This document shows, one piece after another, positions 35,905 to 44,633 of a DNA stretch of 64,000 nucleotides. The stretch is from Calothrix sp. NIES-4105. Lineage in GTDB: Bacteria > Cyanobacteriota > Cyanobacteriia > Cyanobacteriales > Nostocaceae. The notes under the pieces were generated by a model. The model made no database searches and was not told the DNA's origin. It was given only the letters and a program-made list of their open reading frames with translations. Numbering within the stretch: position 1 is the stretch's first letter; each line of letters begins with the position of its first letter. Location: NCBI RefSeq assembly GCF_002368415.1, contig NZ_AP018290.1, positions 3,113,614-3,177,613 on the forward strand. Direction: 5' to 3'. The translations under genes and the position numbers were made by a program.

Positions 35905-37119
35905 ATGATTAACCCTTATTATGTATATATATTTGGATTTTCTATCCCTTTATTATTATATTCGTTAAACTGGTCTACTCTTTATCCTGAACTCAGCTTT
36001 TCATTAATATTATTTATATTGCTTACATTTGCCATAGCTTTTTGTTTTAGAACTGTAGTTAAAAGACACAGGATATTGTCATATACAAAAATAAGTTATA
36101 ACTCTAATATTTTCAAAATTAGTATATTAAATTGCTTCTTATGGTCTGCGAACATGGCTTACAATCGCATGATTCCTTTATTATATATTTTAAGAGGTGA
36201 TAGTTTTTTTTATACGGATTTTACCGGAATCCCCACTTTACATGTCTTTATAATGACATTTCAATCTTTTTTCTGTACTTACTTATTTCATATGTTTCTC
36301 TCTACTAAATCTATTAAGGTTTTGTGCTTTTATATTATTAACCTTTGTCCATTCCTTTTAATATTTAGTAGAGGAGGTTTTCTCGTAGTTATAATTGCTA
36401 GCACTTTTGTATATCTTGCTTCAAAGCAAGAGCAAATATTTACATTTAATTTTTACAAAATATTGATGCTGAAAATTTTACCAGTATTATTCTCTTTTAT
36501 CTTTATATTCGGTGTTTTAGGTAACCTTAGAAACACAAGTCAATTAGGAGGTGGAAATGTTGAAGCTGGTAATAACTTGATATATCAATTTGCTGAAGTT
36601 ACACCTGATTTTGTTAGATTAGGGATTCCTTCAGAATTTTTATGGGTTTATCTCTACAGCTCTTCACCTTTAGCAAATTTACAACAAAATATGAATAATG
36701 AGAAAAATATAATCATTAATTTAGATACTATCAGCGGATTTATAATTGATGAATTAATGCCAGATTTTGTTTCTAAAAGACTACAAAGCATTTTCGGATT
36801 AGAAAGAAGAGAGGTCACACTCATATCTAAAGCATGGACTACTACAACAGTGTATTCTGGTAGCTACTTTCATTTGTCTTGGCTAGGATTGATAATAATG
36901 GCTTGTTTTATCATGTTCTTTCCACTACTTTATATTTCACTTTTTTCACCATATAATTATAACAATTTTCATGTTTCCGCTATTGCAACGTTAAATACCT
37001 TGTACTTTTTCCTCTTATTCGATAATATGTTTTATGTTAGTGCAATGAGCTTTCAGCTTGTATACCCTTTGATTGCATCAAAAATATTTCACAAAAAGAA
37101 TAAACAAATTAAACCCTAA
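35905..37119 (+). CDS. Wzy-like repeat-unit polymerase
   Basis: A 404-residue membrane protein with about ten helices and poor overall similarity, as usual for Wzy proteins. Helix-rich ends flank a large loop (about residues 210-300) that contains LGNLRNTSQLGGG and ends near SKAWTTTTVYSG. This arrangement resembles the O-antigen/oligosaccharide repeat-unit polymerase family. It would join repeat units at the periplasmic face. The call rests on topology and position among EPS genes, because no catalytic motif is defined. Confidence 0.68.
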   Translation: MINPYYVYIFGFSIPLLLYSLNWSTLYPELSFSLILFILLTFAIAFCFRTVVKRHRILSYTKISYNSNIFKISILNCFLWSANMAYNRMIPLLYILRGDSFFYTDFTGIPTLHVFIMTFQSFFCTYLFHMFLSTKSIKVLCFYIINLCPFLLIFSRGGFLVVIIASTFVYLASKQEQIFTFNFYKILMLKILPVLFSFIFIFGVLGNLRNTSQLGGGNVEAGNNLIYQFAEVTPDFVRLGIPSEFLWVYLYSSSPLANLQQNMNNEKNIIINLDTISGFIIDELMPDFVSKRLQSIFGLERREVTLISKAWTTTTVYSGSYFHLSWLGLIIMACFIMFFPLLYISLFSPYNYNNFHVSAIATLNTLYFFLLFDNMFYVSAMSFQLVYPLIASKIFHKKNKQIKP

Positions 37120-37149
37120 GTGTAAATCTATTCAAAGTGTAGGACATAA

Positions 37150-38271
37150 ATGACAAGAATTTTAATTTCAGGCGGTGCTGGATTTATCGGGCGCCACGTA
37201 ACACAACTATTGATCAGTAAATCTCACGAAGTAGTTTGGTTAGATAATCTAGATACCCAGATTCATGGAGAATATGAAGACATCCATAACATTAGACTTC
37301 ATGAGCAGGTTAAACTAATCGTTGGCAGTGTATGCGAAAAGGAAGCTTGGCGCCAAGCGATAGATGGAGTAGATGCAATTGTCCACTTTGCCGCTCAAAC
37401 TGGCACAGGTCAATCTATGTATCAAATTGCCCGGTACACAGATGAAAACATTGGTGGCACAGGAGTGATGTGGGATGTTCTCGCCAATGAAACCCACCAA
37501 GTTAAAAAGGTTCTTATTGCTTCCTCTCGGGCAATCTATGGAGAAGGTGCATATCGTTGTATCAGCAAATGTGGAAATGTAGTACCATTACCCCGTAGCA
37601 AAGCTCAACTCGTGCGGCATCAATGGTCACCCGTTTGTCCAAAATGTGGTGCAGATGTTGAGCCTATTGCAACACCTGAAGATAGCACTCCTCAGCCAGC
37701 CTCGCTCTATGCCATAACGAAACTCGCTCAAGAGCAAATGTCTCTGACAATGGGGAAAGCATTAGGTATTTCGACAATTGCACTACGTTTTCAGAATGTT
37801 TTCGGTTCTGGTCAATCACTACGCAATCCTTACACTGGAATTATTTCTATTTTCAGCAATCAGATGCGCCAAAATCTTCCCATTAACATCTACGAGGATG
37901 GAGAAGAAACCAGAGACTTTATTCTAGTTAATGATGTTGCTAAAATTTGTGAGTTGGCTCTTTCGAGCGATTACGAAGCTTTAGTACTTAATGTTGGCAG
38001 TGGACTAGCAACAAAAGTTATTGATTTAGCCTACAACTTAAAGTACTTGTGGAACAGTGACAGTAGCATCGAAATTACTGGAGATTCTCGTGTAGGTGAC
38101 ATTAGACATAATTGGGCTGACCTTCGAGTTCTTCACAAAGTATTTCCAGATTGGCAACCAACTCCCTTAGAAGTTGGACTCGAAAAGTTTGTTGCATGGG
38201 CTGCAACTCAGGAAATCTATGAAGACAAATCAAAAATAGCTGCACAGGAATTAAAACAAAGAAATTTATGA
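37150..38271 (+). CDS. NAD-dependent epimerase, dTDP-L-rhamnose 4-epimerase-like
   Basis: A 373-residue extended SDR. GGAGFIGRHV binds NAD, DNLD is at the end of strand 2, IASSRAIYGEG holds the active-site Ser, and YAITKLAQEQ the Tyr-Lys pair. Between them lies a cysteine-bearing insert (YRCISKC, then CPKCGADVEPIATPED), a feature I know from the WbiB/Tll group of dTDP-L-rhamnose 4-epimerases that make 6-deoxy-L-talose. The product would be a rare deoxysugar donor, but other sugars are possible. Its stop overlaps the next start by four bases (ATGA). Confidence 0.78.
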   Translation: MTRILISGGAGFIGRHVTQLLISKSHEVVWLDNLDTQIHGEYEDIHNIRLHEQVKLIVGSVCEKEAWRQAIDGVDAIVHFAAQTGTGQSMYQIARYTDENIGGTGVMWDVLANETHQVKKVLIASSRAIYGEGAYRCISKCGNVVPLPRSKAQLVRHQWSPVCPKCGADVEPIATPEDSTPQPASLYAITKLAQEQMSLTMGKALGISTIALRFQNVFGSGQSLRNPYTGIISIFSNQMRQNLPINIYEDGEETRDFILVNDVAKICELALSSDYEALVLNVGSGLATKVIDLAYNLKYLWNSDSSIEITGDSRVGDIRHNWADLRVLHKVFPDWQPTPLEVGLEKFVAWAATQEIYEDKSKIAAQELKQRNL

Positions 38272-38819
38272 TTATTAATAAAGTTCTTCTCAGTGACCTA
38301 GAGAGACAATACTACTATGATGGTAATAAAGACAGATTGCCAACCTTTTTTGGTGTAATTAAAAGAAGTTTTAATCCTCGATTTACTCCAGTCCTGCTGT
38401 GGAGAATTTCTCATCATTTATATGTTTTAGGTTTAACACCTATCGCTAAATTGATTTCACTTTTGAATTTTATCATTTTTGGTATTGAAATAGGGTTGCG
38501 CTGTGAAATTGGTGAGGGACTATATCTACCTCATACCGTTGGAACTGTTATTGGCGCCAATAAAATCGGACGTAACGTTGTTATTTTTCAGGGCGTAACT
38601 CTAGGAGCAAAAGAAATCGACATCGGTTATCAGGCAGATAAAAGACCTTTGATTGGCGACCATGTAGTAATAGGGTCTGGTGCAAAGGTATTAGGTGGTA
38701 TCCAGATTGGGAATAATGTAATAATTGGTGCCAATGCTGTAGTAACAAAATCTCTACCAGATAATGTTGTTGCCGTCGGTATCCCAGCCCGCATTATTAG
38801 AACTAATAATCAAGAATAG
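38268..38819 (+). CDS. Left-handed beta-helix acetyltransferase (CysE/WcaB type)
   Basis: A 183-residue hexapeptide-repeat transferase. The beta-helix is visible from IGLRCEIGEGLYLPHTVG through VIGANKIGRNVVIFQGVTLG to VIGSGAKVLGGIQIGNNVIIG, with the catalytic His in LPHTVG. The N-terminal helical part is shorter than in true serine acetyltransferases, and the locus points to O-acetylation of a sugar. It is translationally coupled to the epimerase gene. Serine acetyltransferase remains an alternative. Confidence 0.8.
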   Translation: MIINKVLLSDLERQYYYDGNKDRLPTFFGVIKRSFNPRFTPVLLWRISHHLYVLGLTPIAKLISLLNFIIFGIEIGLRCEIGEGLYLPHTVGTVIGANKIGRNVVIFQGVTLGAKEIDIGYQADKRPLIGDHVVIGSGAKVLGGIQIGNNVIIGANAVVTKSLPDNVVAVGIPARIIRTNNQE

Positions 38820-38877
38820 GCAAAAATTAACAACTTTCACTAAAACGATACTTATATTTTATAAGCTAGCTTGAAGT

Positions 38878-39882
38878 ATGGAATCAACTTTTCTAAAAGG
38901 AAAATCTATTTTATTAATCTCTCCTAAATTTTTTGGATATGAGCTAGCTGTTGAAAAAAAGCTCTCACAATTAGGCGCCGATGTTACTTTTGTCGATGAC
39001 AGACCAAATAATGGATTACTTGACAAAGGTTTGATTAGAATCGATAAAAGGTTATTAAAAATTAAAATAGATAAATATTATGCAAAAATAAGTAGTTATA
39101 TCGCTCATAAAGAATTTGATATTATTTTTCTATTAAATCCCGAAGCTTTGCCAATCTCATTTTTACAAACGTGCAAGTCACGCTGGGAAAATGCTTTGTG
39201 CGTCATGTACATGTGGGATTCTATCAATAATCGTAAACATACATTAGAGTTTGTCCCATTCTGTAATAGGGTATTCACATTTGATATGGATGATGCAGCA
39301 CGATTTAATTTTTTCTTTAAACCATTATTTTATTTAGATGATTACTTATCCATTCGTCAGGGCAAACACGCCATCAAATATGATATATCCTTCATGGGTA
39401 CTCTTCACTCAGATAGATATGCTATCGCTAAAGAAGTCAAAGACTGGTGCAGTCAACAAGGACTTAGGTGTTTCTTTTACTTTTTTATGCAAAGCCAAGT
39501 TCTCTACTACTTTAATAAGTTAAGGGGAAAAGGCATTTCTTTAGCAAAATCAAAAGTTTCATTTGCAAAGTTGAGTACTTCTGAAGTTGTTGAAATAGTC
39601 GCATCATCTAGAGTCATTTTAGACATTCAACACCCCAAGCAGACTGGACTAACAATGCGTACTCTTGAGACGCTAGGAGCTGGCAAGAAGTTAATTACTA
39701 CTAATGATAAAGTGCAAGAGTATGACTTTTATCAAAGAGAGAATGTGGCAATTATCAATCGGTTTAATCCTACCCATAATCTTGACTTATCTTTTTTCCT
39801 TAACAGCACTAAGGAAGTTCCAAAACAAGTGATTATGAAGTACTATATTGGAAGTTGGCTGCTAGATATACTAAAATCGTAA
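38878..39882 (+). CDS. Putative GT-B glycosyltransferase, CgeB-like
   Basis: A 334-residue protein. The N-terminus KSILLISPKFFGYELAVEKK and ADVTFVDDRP resembles the Rossmann start of GT-B enzymes. The C-terminal part has DISFMGTLHSDRY and IQHPKQTGLTMRTLETLGAG, which mimics the donor-binding region of CgeB/spore-glycosylation-type transferases. In many genomes it is annotated only as an LPS biosynthesis protein. It closes the plus-strand EPS gene block. A hairpin follows. Confidence 0.62.
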   Translation: MESTFLKGKSILLISPKFFGYELAVEKKLSQLGADVTFVDDRPNNGLLDKGLIRIDKRLLKIKIDKYYAKISSYIAHKEFDIIFLLNPEALPISFLQTCKSRWENALCVMYMWDSINNRKHTLEFVPFCNRVFTFDMDDAARFNFFFKPLFYLDDYLSIRQGKHAIKYDISFMGTLHSDRYAIAKEVKDWCSQQGLRCFFYFFMQSQVLYYFNKLRGKGISLAKSKVSFAKLSTSEVVEIVASSRVILDIQHPKQTGLTMRTLETLGAGKKLITTNDKVQEYDFYQRENVAIINRFNPTHNLDLSFFLNSTKEVPKQVIMKYYIGSWLLDILKS

Positions 39883-39949
39883 GGTATAATATAATTTTTT
39901 AGAGGATATTTTAAAATTTTTATTTAATACGTATTCTTTGGTTTAATCC

Positions 39950-39974
39950 CCCTACCCCCGAAATTGCGGTAGGG
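39950..39974. terminator. Hairpin between convergent EPS genes
   Basis: CCCTACC and GGTAGGG form a 7-bp stem, extendable with one mismatch, in the gap between the convergent genes that end at 39882 and 40090. It is a plausible bidirectional terminator. Confidence 0.5.
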
Positions 39975-40089
39975 CTGATTCATTCCCTATAACTCGTAAA
40001 ACTACAAGTTACAAAAATTATTAAAAGTTATATTAATCGATTTTCACACAAAGTTTAAGCTCAAGTGTATTGACACACAAATCTCAGGA

Positions 40090-40875
40090 TCACCAGTACG
40101 GAACGCTTTGTTTTTTAAAGAAAATAATTACACCATCTGTATTTGTTATTCCACTAGAATGACGACTAAAATGAACATAAGTATGATGACAATCATTCTT
40201 TTGCAATAGCTGAAATAGTTGACCTAAATCATATTCGTTCATTTGCATAATAGGATAATTAAATGGTCGCTTTAATATTAAGTTAAGAAAGCTATTAAAT
40301 AAAGGAACTGATTTACGTGCCCAATACAATACTTTTAGGACTTTTGAGCTATTACGATTGTATGTGAAATGTAGAACACCTACACCATTATATTCTAACA
40401 AATTAATTAGTTTTTGAACTATTAGCTTACCTCGATTGGGAGGAATATGTTGAAAAACTATATAAGAGTGTATAAAATTAAATTTTCCTGATAGTTTTGA
40501 CAGAGAATCATCGGATTTAATAAATTCTACATTTGATAAGCCTTTGATCTGAGAATTGTGTTCTGCTTCTTTTAACATAGCATCTGATACATCAACACCT
40601 GTAACAAAATCACATATTGAAGCTAGTGGTATAACCGACCGTCCAACCCCACAACCAAAATCTAAAGCTTTATTAGGCTTGAAATCTGGCACTAGATGCT
40701 CATGAATTATTTTCATGACTCTATCTATGTGATTTTTCCCGGATTCAAAAAACTTTACTTTCGCATCATAATTAAGATTTTTTTGTTTAAAATCTTCAGA
40801 TGTAATCACTCCAAAATATGGATTTGTTTTTCCAAAGTAATCCCAACTTTTATCAGAATTATCAATTATTTGCAT
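40090..40875 (-). CDS. Class I SAM-dependent methyltransferase
   Basis: A 261-residue methyltransferase. LDFGCGVGRSVIPLA is motif I, TGVDVSDAML supplies the acid that binds the ribose of SAM, and FIHSYIVFQHIPP is motif IV. The N-terminal WDYFGKTNPYFGVIT is shared with several sugar-locus methyltransferases. The target is unknown; by position, a sugar of the EPS or a lipid carrier. The gene is on the minus strand and separate. The 200 bp upstream is AT-rich with no gene. Confidence 0.78.
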   Translation of the reverse strand: MQIIDNSDKSWDYFGKTNPYFGVITSEDFKQKNLNYDAKVKFFESGKNHIDRVMKIIHEHLVPDFKPNKALDFGCGVGRSVIPLASICDFVTGVDVSDAMLKEAEHNSQIKGLSNVEFIKSDDSLSKLSGKFNFIHSYIVFQHIPPNRGKLIVQKLINLLEYNGVGVLHFTYNRNSSKVLKVLYWARKSVPLFNSFLNLILKRPFNYPIMQMNEYDLGQLFQLLQKNDCHHTYVHFSRHSSGITNTDGVIIFFKKQSVPYW

Positions 40876-41076
40876 AATTAGCTCCTTAAAAATATAATTG
40901 CTGTTCAGTACTTAAATATAATAATTTTACCTTATAAATAAAAAATGTGTGTTTATACTGAACTTTGCGTTAATGAATGAGTTTATTAAGTAAATCTACT
41001 AGACTTGCATTATTTACAGTAAATATATTCTTGCATTCTACTTGAGTAGTGGTTTAGTTTTCAAGCCTTTAACGGT

Positions 41077-41313
41077 GCTAGAGAAAATTATTTGATTAAC
41101 ACCAAATGTTTCATATACTCAGAGTAAGCTAGGAGTATTGCGGGTGTTATTTGCGTCTAGTCGAGCAGTATTACCACAGACTCTGGAGCAATTAGACTTG
41201 CAGCAAAATGTAAGACTGCACTAAATTTGTAGCGCCCGAATTTATATAAGCGTTCAATATCAGCTAAGTCGCCAATAATAAGTTCACCATATAATACAGC
41301 AAATGCATTCCCT
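41077..41313 (-). pseudogene. galE fragment (degenerate internal copy)
   Basis: About 237 bp align without large gaps to 42853-43092 inside the intact galE on the same strand. Shared stretches include ACTGCACTAAATT and AGTTCACCATATAATACAGC. The copy has many substitutions and some frame-breaking changes, and both gene ends are missing. It is an old partial duplication of galE with one methyltransferase gene between it and its parent. Confidence 0.88.
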
Positions 41314-41363
41314 AGCTATTTATGAAGCAATAATTAGCCAAAAATCATCCAAACAACAGAGTA

Positions 41364-42098
41364 CTATATTGGTTTCATCAACCAAAAATGCCCACATCGT
41401 ATAGATTTTATATGCAGGAATACATTCCATGCTACTGGGATAGACCATTTATCGTCATCAGAGTATTTGATTAACTCTAAATCTGTTTTGTTTAATGTGG
41501 AAATCCATTGATTTTTAGACAGAAAGCAAACTCCAACACCTGCTGTATTGGCACCCATTTTTTTTGTAATTCCGGCAATTGCACTATTAGATGTTAAATT
41601 ATATACAAGTGCGCTTGGTAAACCATCTAAAATTAAGCCATCGTACATATTTTCATAAATCGAGATTCTACCATGTTCACTGAGAAGAGGTATGGCAGAA
41701 TTTAAAGCTGAAAGTATATTACTTTTAGATTCGGCATATGAGCTGCCAACAAGGTGATGTAGCAACCAGTTAAAGAAAATAATATCATATTTTTCCTTTA
41801 ATAAGCTGAGGCTTTCAACAGAATCACAAATTAAGGCTTTTTTCGAGTTAAATTTATTTTTGTTGATGAGAAGTTCTGAATTATCAAGAACTGTTCCTTC
41901 AGAGCTTGGATAATTTGATAGCAATTTGTCGGCAAATAAACCATTGCCACCTCCAATATCCAGAAACCTAAATTTACCATTGGAAAAATCTCTATCAATA
42001 TTTTCTTGGATAATTTCCCAGCGCTTATCGTTTATATATTCGGTATTAAAGGTTTCTAGCTGTGAATTATCAAGTGTTTTCAATGTTGAAAATTGCAT
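41364..42098 (-). CDS. Class I SAM-dependent methyltransferase-like protein
   Basis: A 244-residue protein. FLDIGGGNGLFADKLLSNYP is motif I, TVLDNSELLINKN matches motif II, and YDIIFFNWLLHHLVG is motif IV. The C-terminal part (SIYENMYDGLI and further) is typical of O-methyltransferase-like folds. It stands between galE and a galE relic, 22 bp after the galE stop, so it may be transcribed with galE. Its substrate is unknown; EPS sugar methylation is inferred. Confidence 0.74.
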   Translation of the reverse strand: MQFSTLKTLDNSQLETFNTEYINDKRWEIIQENIDRDFSNGKFRFLDIGGGNGLFADKLLSNYPSSEGTVLDNSELLINKNKFNSKKALICDSVESLSLLKEKYDIIFFNWLLHHLVGSSYAESKSNILSALNSAIPLLSEHGRISIYENMYDGLILDGLPSALVYNLTSNSAIAGITKKMGANTAGVGVCFLSKNQWISTLNKTDLELIKYSDDDKWSIPVAWNVFLHIKSIRCGHFWLMKPI

Positions 42099-42120
42099 AA
42101 GAAAGATGCTCTTTGAATTT

Positions 42121-43203
42121 TTAGTATTTACGAACCAGTGCTTTTATTTCTTTGTATTGATCATTTATTTGTTTGTGACGCAATCGTTGTGCGATTTTAT
42201 CTACTGAAGTATGTTTCGCAATATTACTATCACGTCTAATTTCCCAGAATAAAGCGCTACTTACTATCACATCCAAATCATCGTAAGAAGGCGCCCATCC
42301 CAATACTTCTCTAATCTTCTTCCCACTAGCAGTTACACAAGCAGGGTCACCTGGGCGCCGTTCGCATTCAAGTACAGCAAAATCTACTCCAGAAATAGCC
42401 TTTACACATTCAATTACTTCACGCACGCTGTAACCATAACCATATCCACAATTTAAAACAACGTTTGAATTACCTGCTTCCAAATACTGCAATGCGGCAA
42501 TATGTGCTGAGGCAAGGTCTTCAACATGAATATAGTCACGTACTCCAGTACCATCAGGTGTAGGAAAATTAGTACCGAATATCCTAACACCTCGTTTGCG
42601 TCCGAGTGCAGCATCACATGCCGCGCGTATTAAGTGTGTGGCGTTTGGGTTCATTTGCCCAATTCTTCCCAAAGGGTCGGCGCCTGCAACATTAAAATAC
42701 CGCAGTATAACATAGCGCAAGTTAGAAGCTCGACTTTGGTCTTGAATTAACCATTCACTCATCAACTTTGAGCGTCCGTAGGGGTTAATAGGAAGAGTAG
42801 AAGTTTCTTCAGTAACTGGGTTTTGCTGGGGTTCACCGTATACAGCAGCAGTACTAGAAAAAATTATTTGGTTAACACCGAATGTCTCGCATACTTGGAG
42901 TAGTGAGAGTGTGTTGCGTGTATTATTAGCATAATAGTCAAGCGGGTTTATTACTGATTCTGGGACAATTAAACTAGCTGCAAAATGCAAGACTGCACTA
43001 AATTGGTAGCGCGCGAATGTTTTATATAAACGTTCGATATCAGCCAAATCGGCAGTAATGAGTTCACCATATAATACAGCAGAAGCATTACCCGTTGAGC
43101 AGTTATCATAAACTACTACGTCATAACCCGCTTCACCAAGTTGACGAACAACATGTGAACCAATATAACCTGCTCCACCTGTAACTAATACCCTTTTTTG
43201 CAT
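42121..43203 (-). CDS. galE: UDP-glucose 4-epimerase
   Basis: A 360-residue extended SDR that interconverts UDP-glucose and UDP-galactose. GGAGYIGSHVVRQL binds NAD, VYDNCSTGN is strand 2, FSSTAAVYGEP holds the catalytic Ser/Thr, and YGRSKLMSEW the Tyr-Lys pair. RYFNVAGADP and GTGVRDYIHVEDLA are GalE signatures. The C-terminus is some 20-30 residues longer than usual. The start codon follows the stop of the upstream sugar-phosphate transferase without a gap, so both are one transcript and supply UDP-galactose for the EPS. Confidence 0.93.
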   Translation of the reverse strand: MQKRVLVTGGAGYIGSHVVRQLGEAGYDVVVYDNCSTGNASAVLYGELITADLADIERLYKTFARYQFSAVLHFAASLIVPESVINPLDYYANNTRNTLSLLQVCETFGVNQIIFSSTAAVYGEPQQNPVTEETSTLPINPYGRSKLMSEWLIQDQSRASNLRYVILRYFNVAGADPLGRIGQMNPNATHLIRAACDAALGRKRGVRIFGTNFPTPDGTGVRDYIHVEDLASAHIAALQYLEAGNSNVVLNCGYGYGYSVREVIECVKAISGVDFAVLECERRPGDPACVTASGKKIREVLGWAPSYDDLDVIVSSALFWEIRRDSNIAKHTSVDKIAQRLRHKQINDQYKEIKALVRKY

Positions 43204-44394
43204 TTATCTGCCCTTACCTAATAACACAACACGAATAGTTTTGAGTGCAATTACTAAATCCAAAGTAAGTGAGTAATGTTTGATGTAATACAAATCGTAT
43301 GATAACTTTTCACGCGCGTCCAGAACCGATGCACCATAAGGATACATAACTTGTGCCCAACCTGTAATTCCCGGCTTGACGCTATAGCGCATTTTGTAGT
43401 AAGGAATGATTTCAGTCAGTTTGACATCAAACTCCGGTCGTTCAGGACGCGGACCAATCAAGCTCATTTCACCATTCAATACATTCACTAGCTGCGGTAA
43501 TTCATCAATTCGAGTTAGTCGTAACCATTTTCCTACACTCGTAACGCGCTGGTCATCTTCCATAGCCCATTGGGCGCCTTTTAGTTCTGCATCTTGATAC
43601 ATCGAACGGAATTTATAAACACGGAAAGTTTGACCATTATATCCACTGCGTACCTGCGAATATAGTAATGAACCTGGACTGTTCAATTTAACAGCAATAC
43701 CCGCTAACACCATGACTGGGAACAGAACGACTAAAAGCACACTAGCTGCAATAACATCGACTACTCGCTTACAACATTGATAAAATTGGCTTGAATTCAA
43801 CTTAAATCCTTTAGCCAAAACAAACCAATTATCATTAAGTAAATTTAGTGGCACCTTATACCATATTTTTTCGTAAGCGTCAGGTGATTCATACAGGGAA
43901 GGCGCCTGTGTTGCAACTGCCACACCAGGTAAAAGGCGCGAACTCTTTATATATATAACAGCTAGAAATCGAGTTAAAATTGCCCAAAGCGGAAATATAC
44001 CCAAGCTTGCAAGTAAAATACCTTGATAAGGAAGCCAGTTTGCTTCCCTAATGTTTGATAGGTAAATGAATGCGGCACCAACTGCGCTAACTGTAATTAA
44101 ACTAATAATAAATCGAAATCGTGTCCAAACAACTGCAACTTGTAATTGCCAATTATAGACATCAAATATATATAGCCCAGTAAACCCTGATAACACTATT
44201 CCAGAAGCTAACGGATTGAACTGTTGAATTAACTGCGGTAGAGGCGCCCTAAACTGCATCCACAGCACAAATCCAACACTAATAAACACACCCGCTAAAT
44301 CCGCTACAAGTATAAGTACCGCCAAAGTCGGTGATACCGCGAATTGCGTAGGTAATGTCAAGTTTTTTTGGATATGAGTGGTATTAGTTGACAT
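43204..44394 (-). CDS. Polyprenyl-phosphate sugar-1-phosphate transferase (WcaJ/WbaP-like)
   Basis: A 396-residue membrane enzyme that starts the EPS repeat unit by moving a sugar phosphate onto undecaprenyl phosphate. There are about four N-terminal helices, a short linker, a fifth hydrophobic segment (VVDVIAASVLLVVLFPVM) and the catalytic domain with VYKFRSMYQDAE, RLTRIDELPQLVNVL, MSLIGPRPERPEF and KPGITGWAQV. The N-terminal part seems to lack the CoA-binding Rossmann region of larger relatives. It is divergent from the Wzc-like kinase gene, with a 239-bp shared promoter region between them. Confidence 0.9.
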   Translation of the reverse strand: MSTNTTHIQKNLTLPTQFAVSPTLAVLILVADLAGVFISVGFVLWMQFRAPLPQLIQQFNPLASGIVLSGFTGLYIFDVYNWQLQVAVVWTRFRFIISLITVSAVGAAFIYLSNIREANWLPYQGILLASLGIFPLWAILTRFLAVIYIKSSRLLPGVAVATQAPSLYESPDAYEKIWYKVPLNLLNDNWFVLAKGFKLNSSQFYQCCKRVVDVIAASVLLVVLFPVMVLAGIAVKLNSPGSLLYSQVRSGYNGQTFRVYKFRSMYQDAELKGAQWAMEDDQRVTSVGKWLRLTRIDELPQLVNVLNGEMSLIGPRPERPEFDVKLTEIIPYYKMRYSVKPGITGWAQVMYPYGASVLDAREKLSYDLYYIKHYSLTLDLVIALKTIRVVLLGKGR

Positions 44395-44633
44395 TGTACT
44401 GATATTTAATCGTCGTTAATACCTAGAGTTCCCAATTTTTTGCAAAAATCACACATGAAATATACATCTAACATAATTTACCAAAATACTTTCTTTTTAT
44501 CTTCAAAAAAAATATTACCTACTGTCAGTGTTTAACACCTCAGCAGCTTTACTTCCGCAAATATACTGATGTCGAATACACAAATACTGAAATATATTGA
44601 CCTCAAATTTAAATTTATTATCGCTATTTTCCT

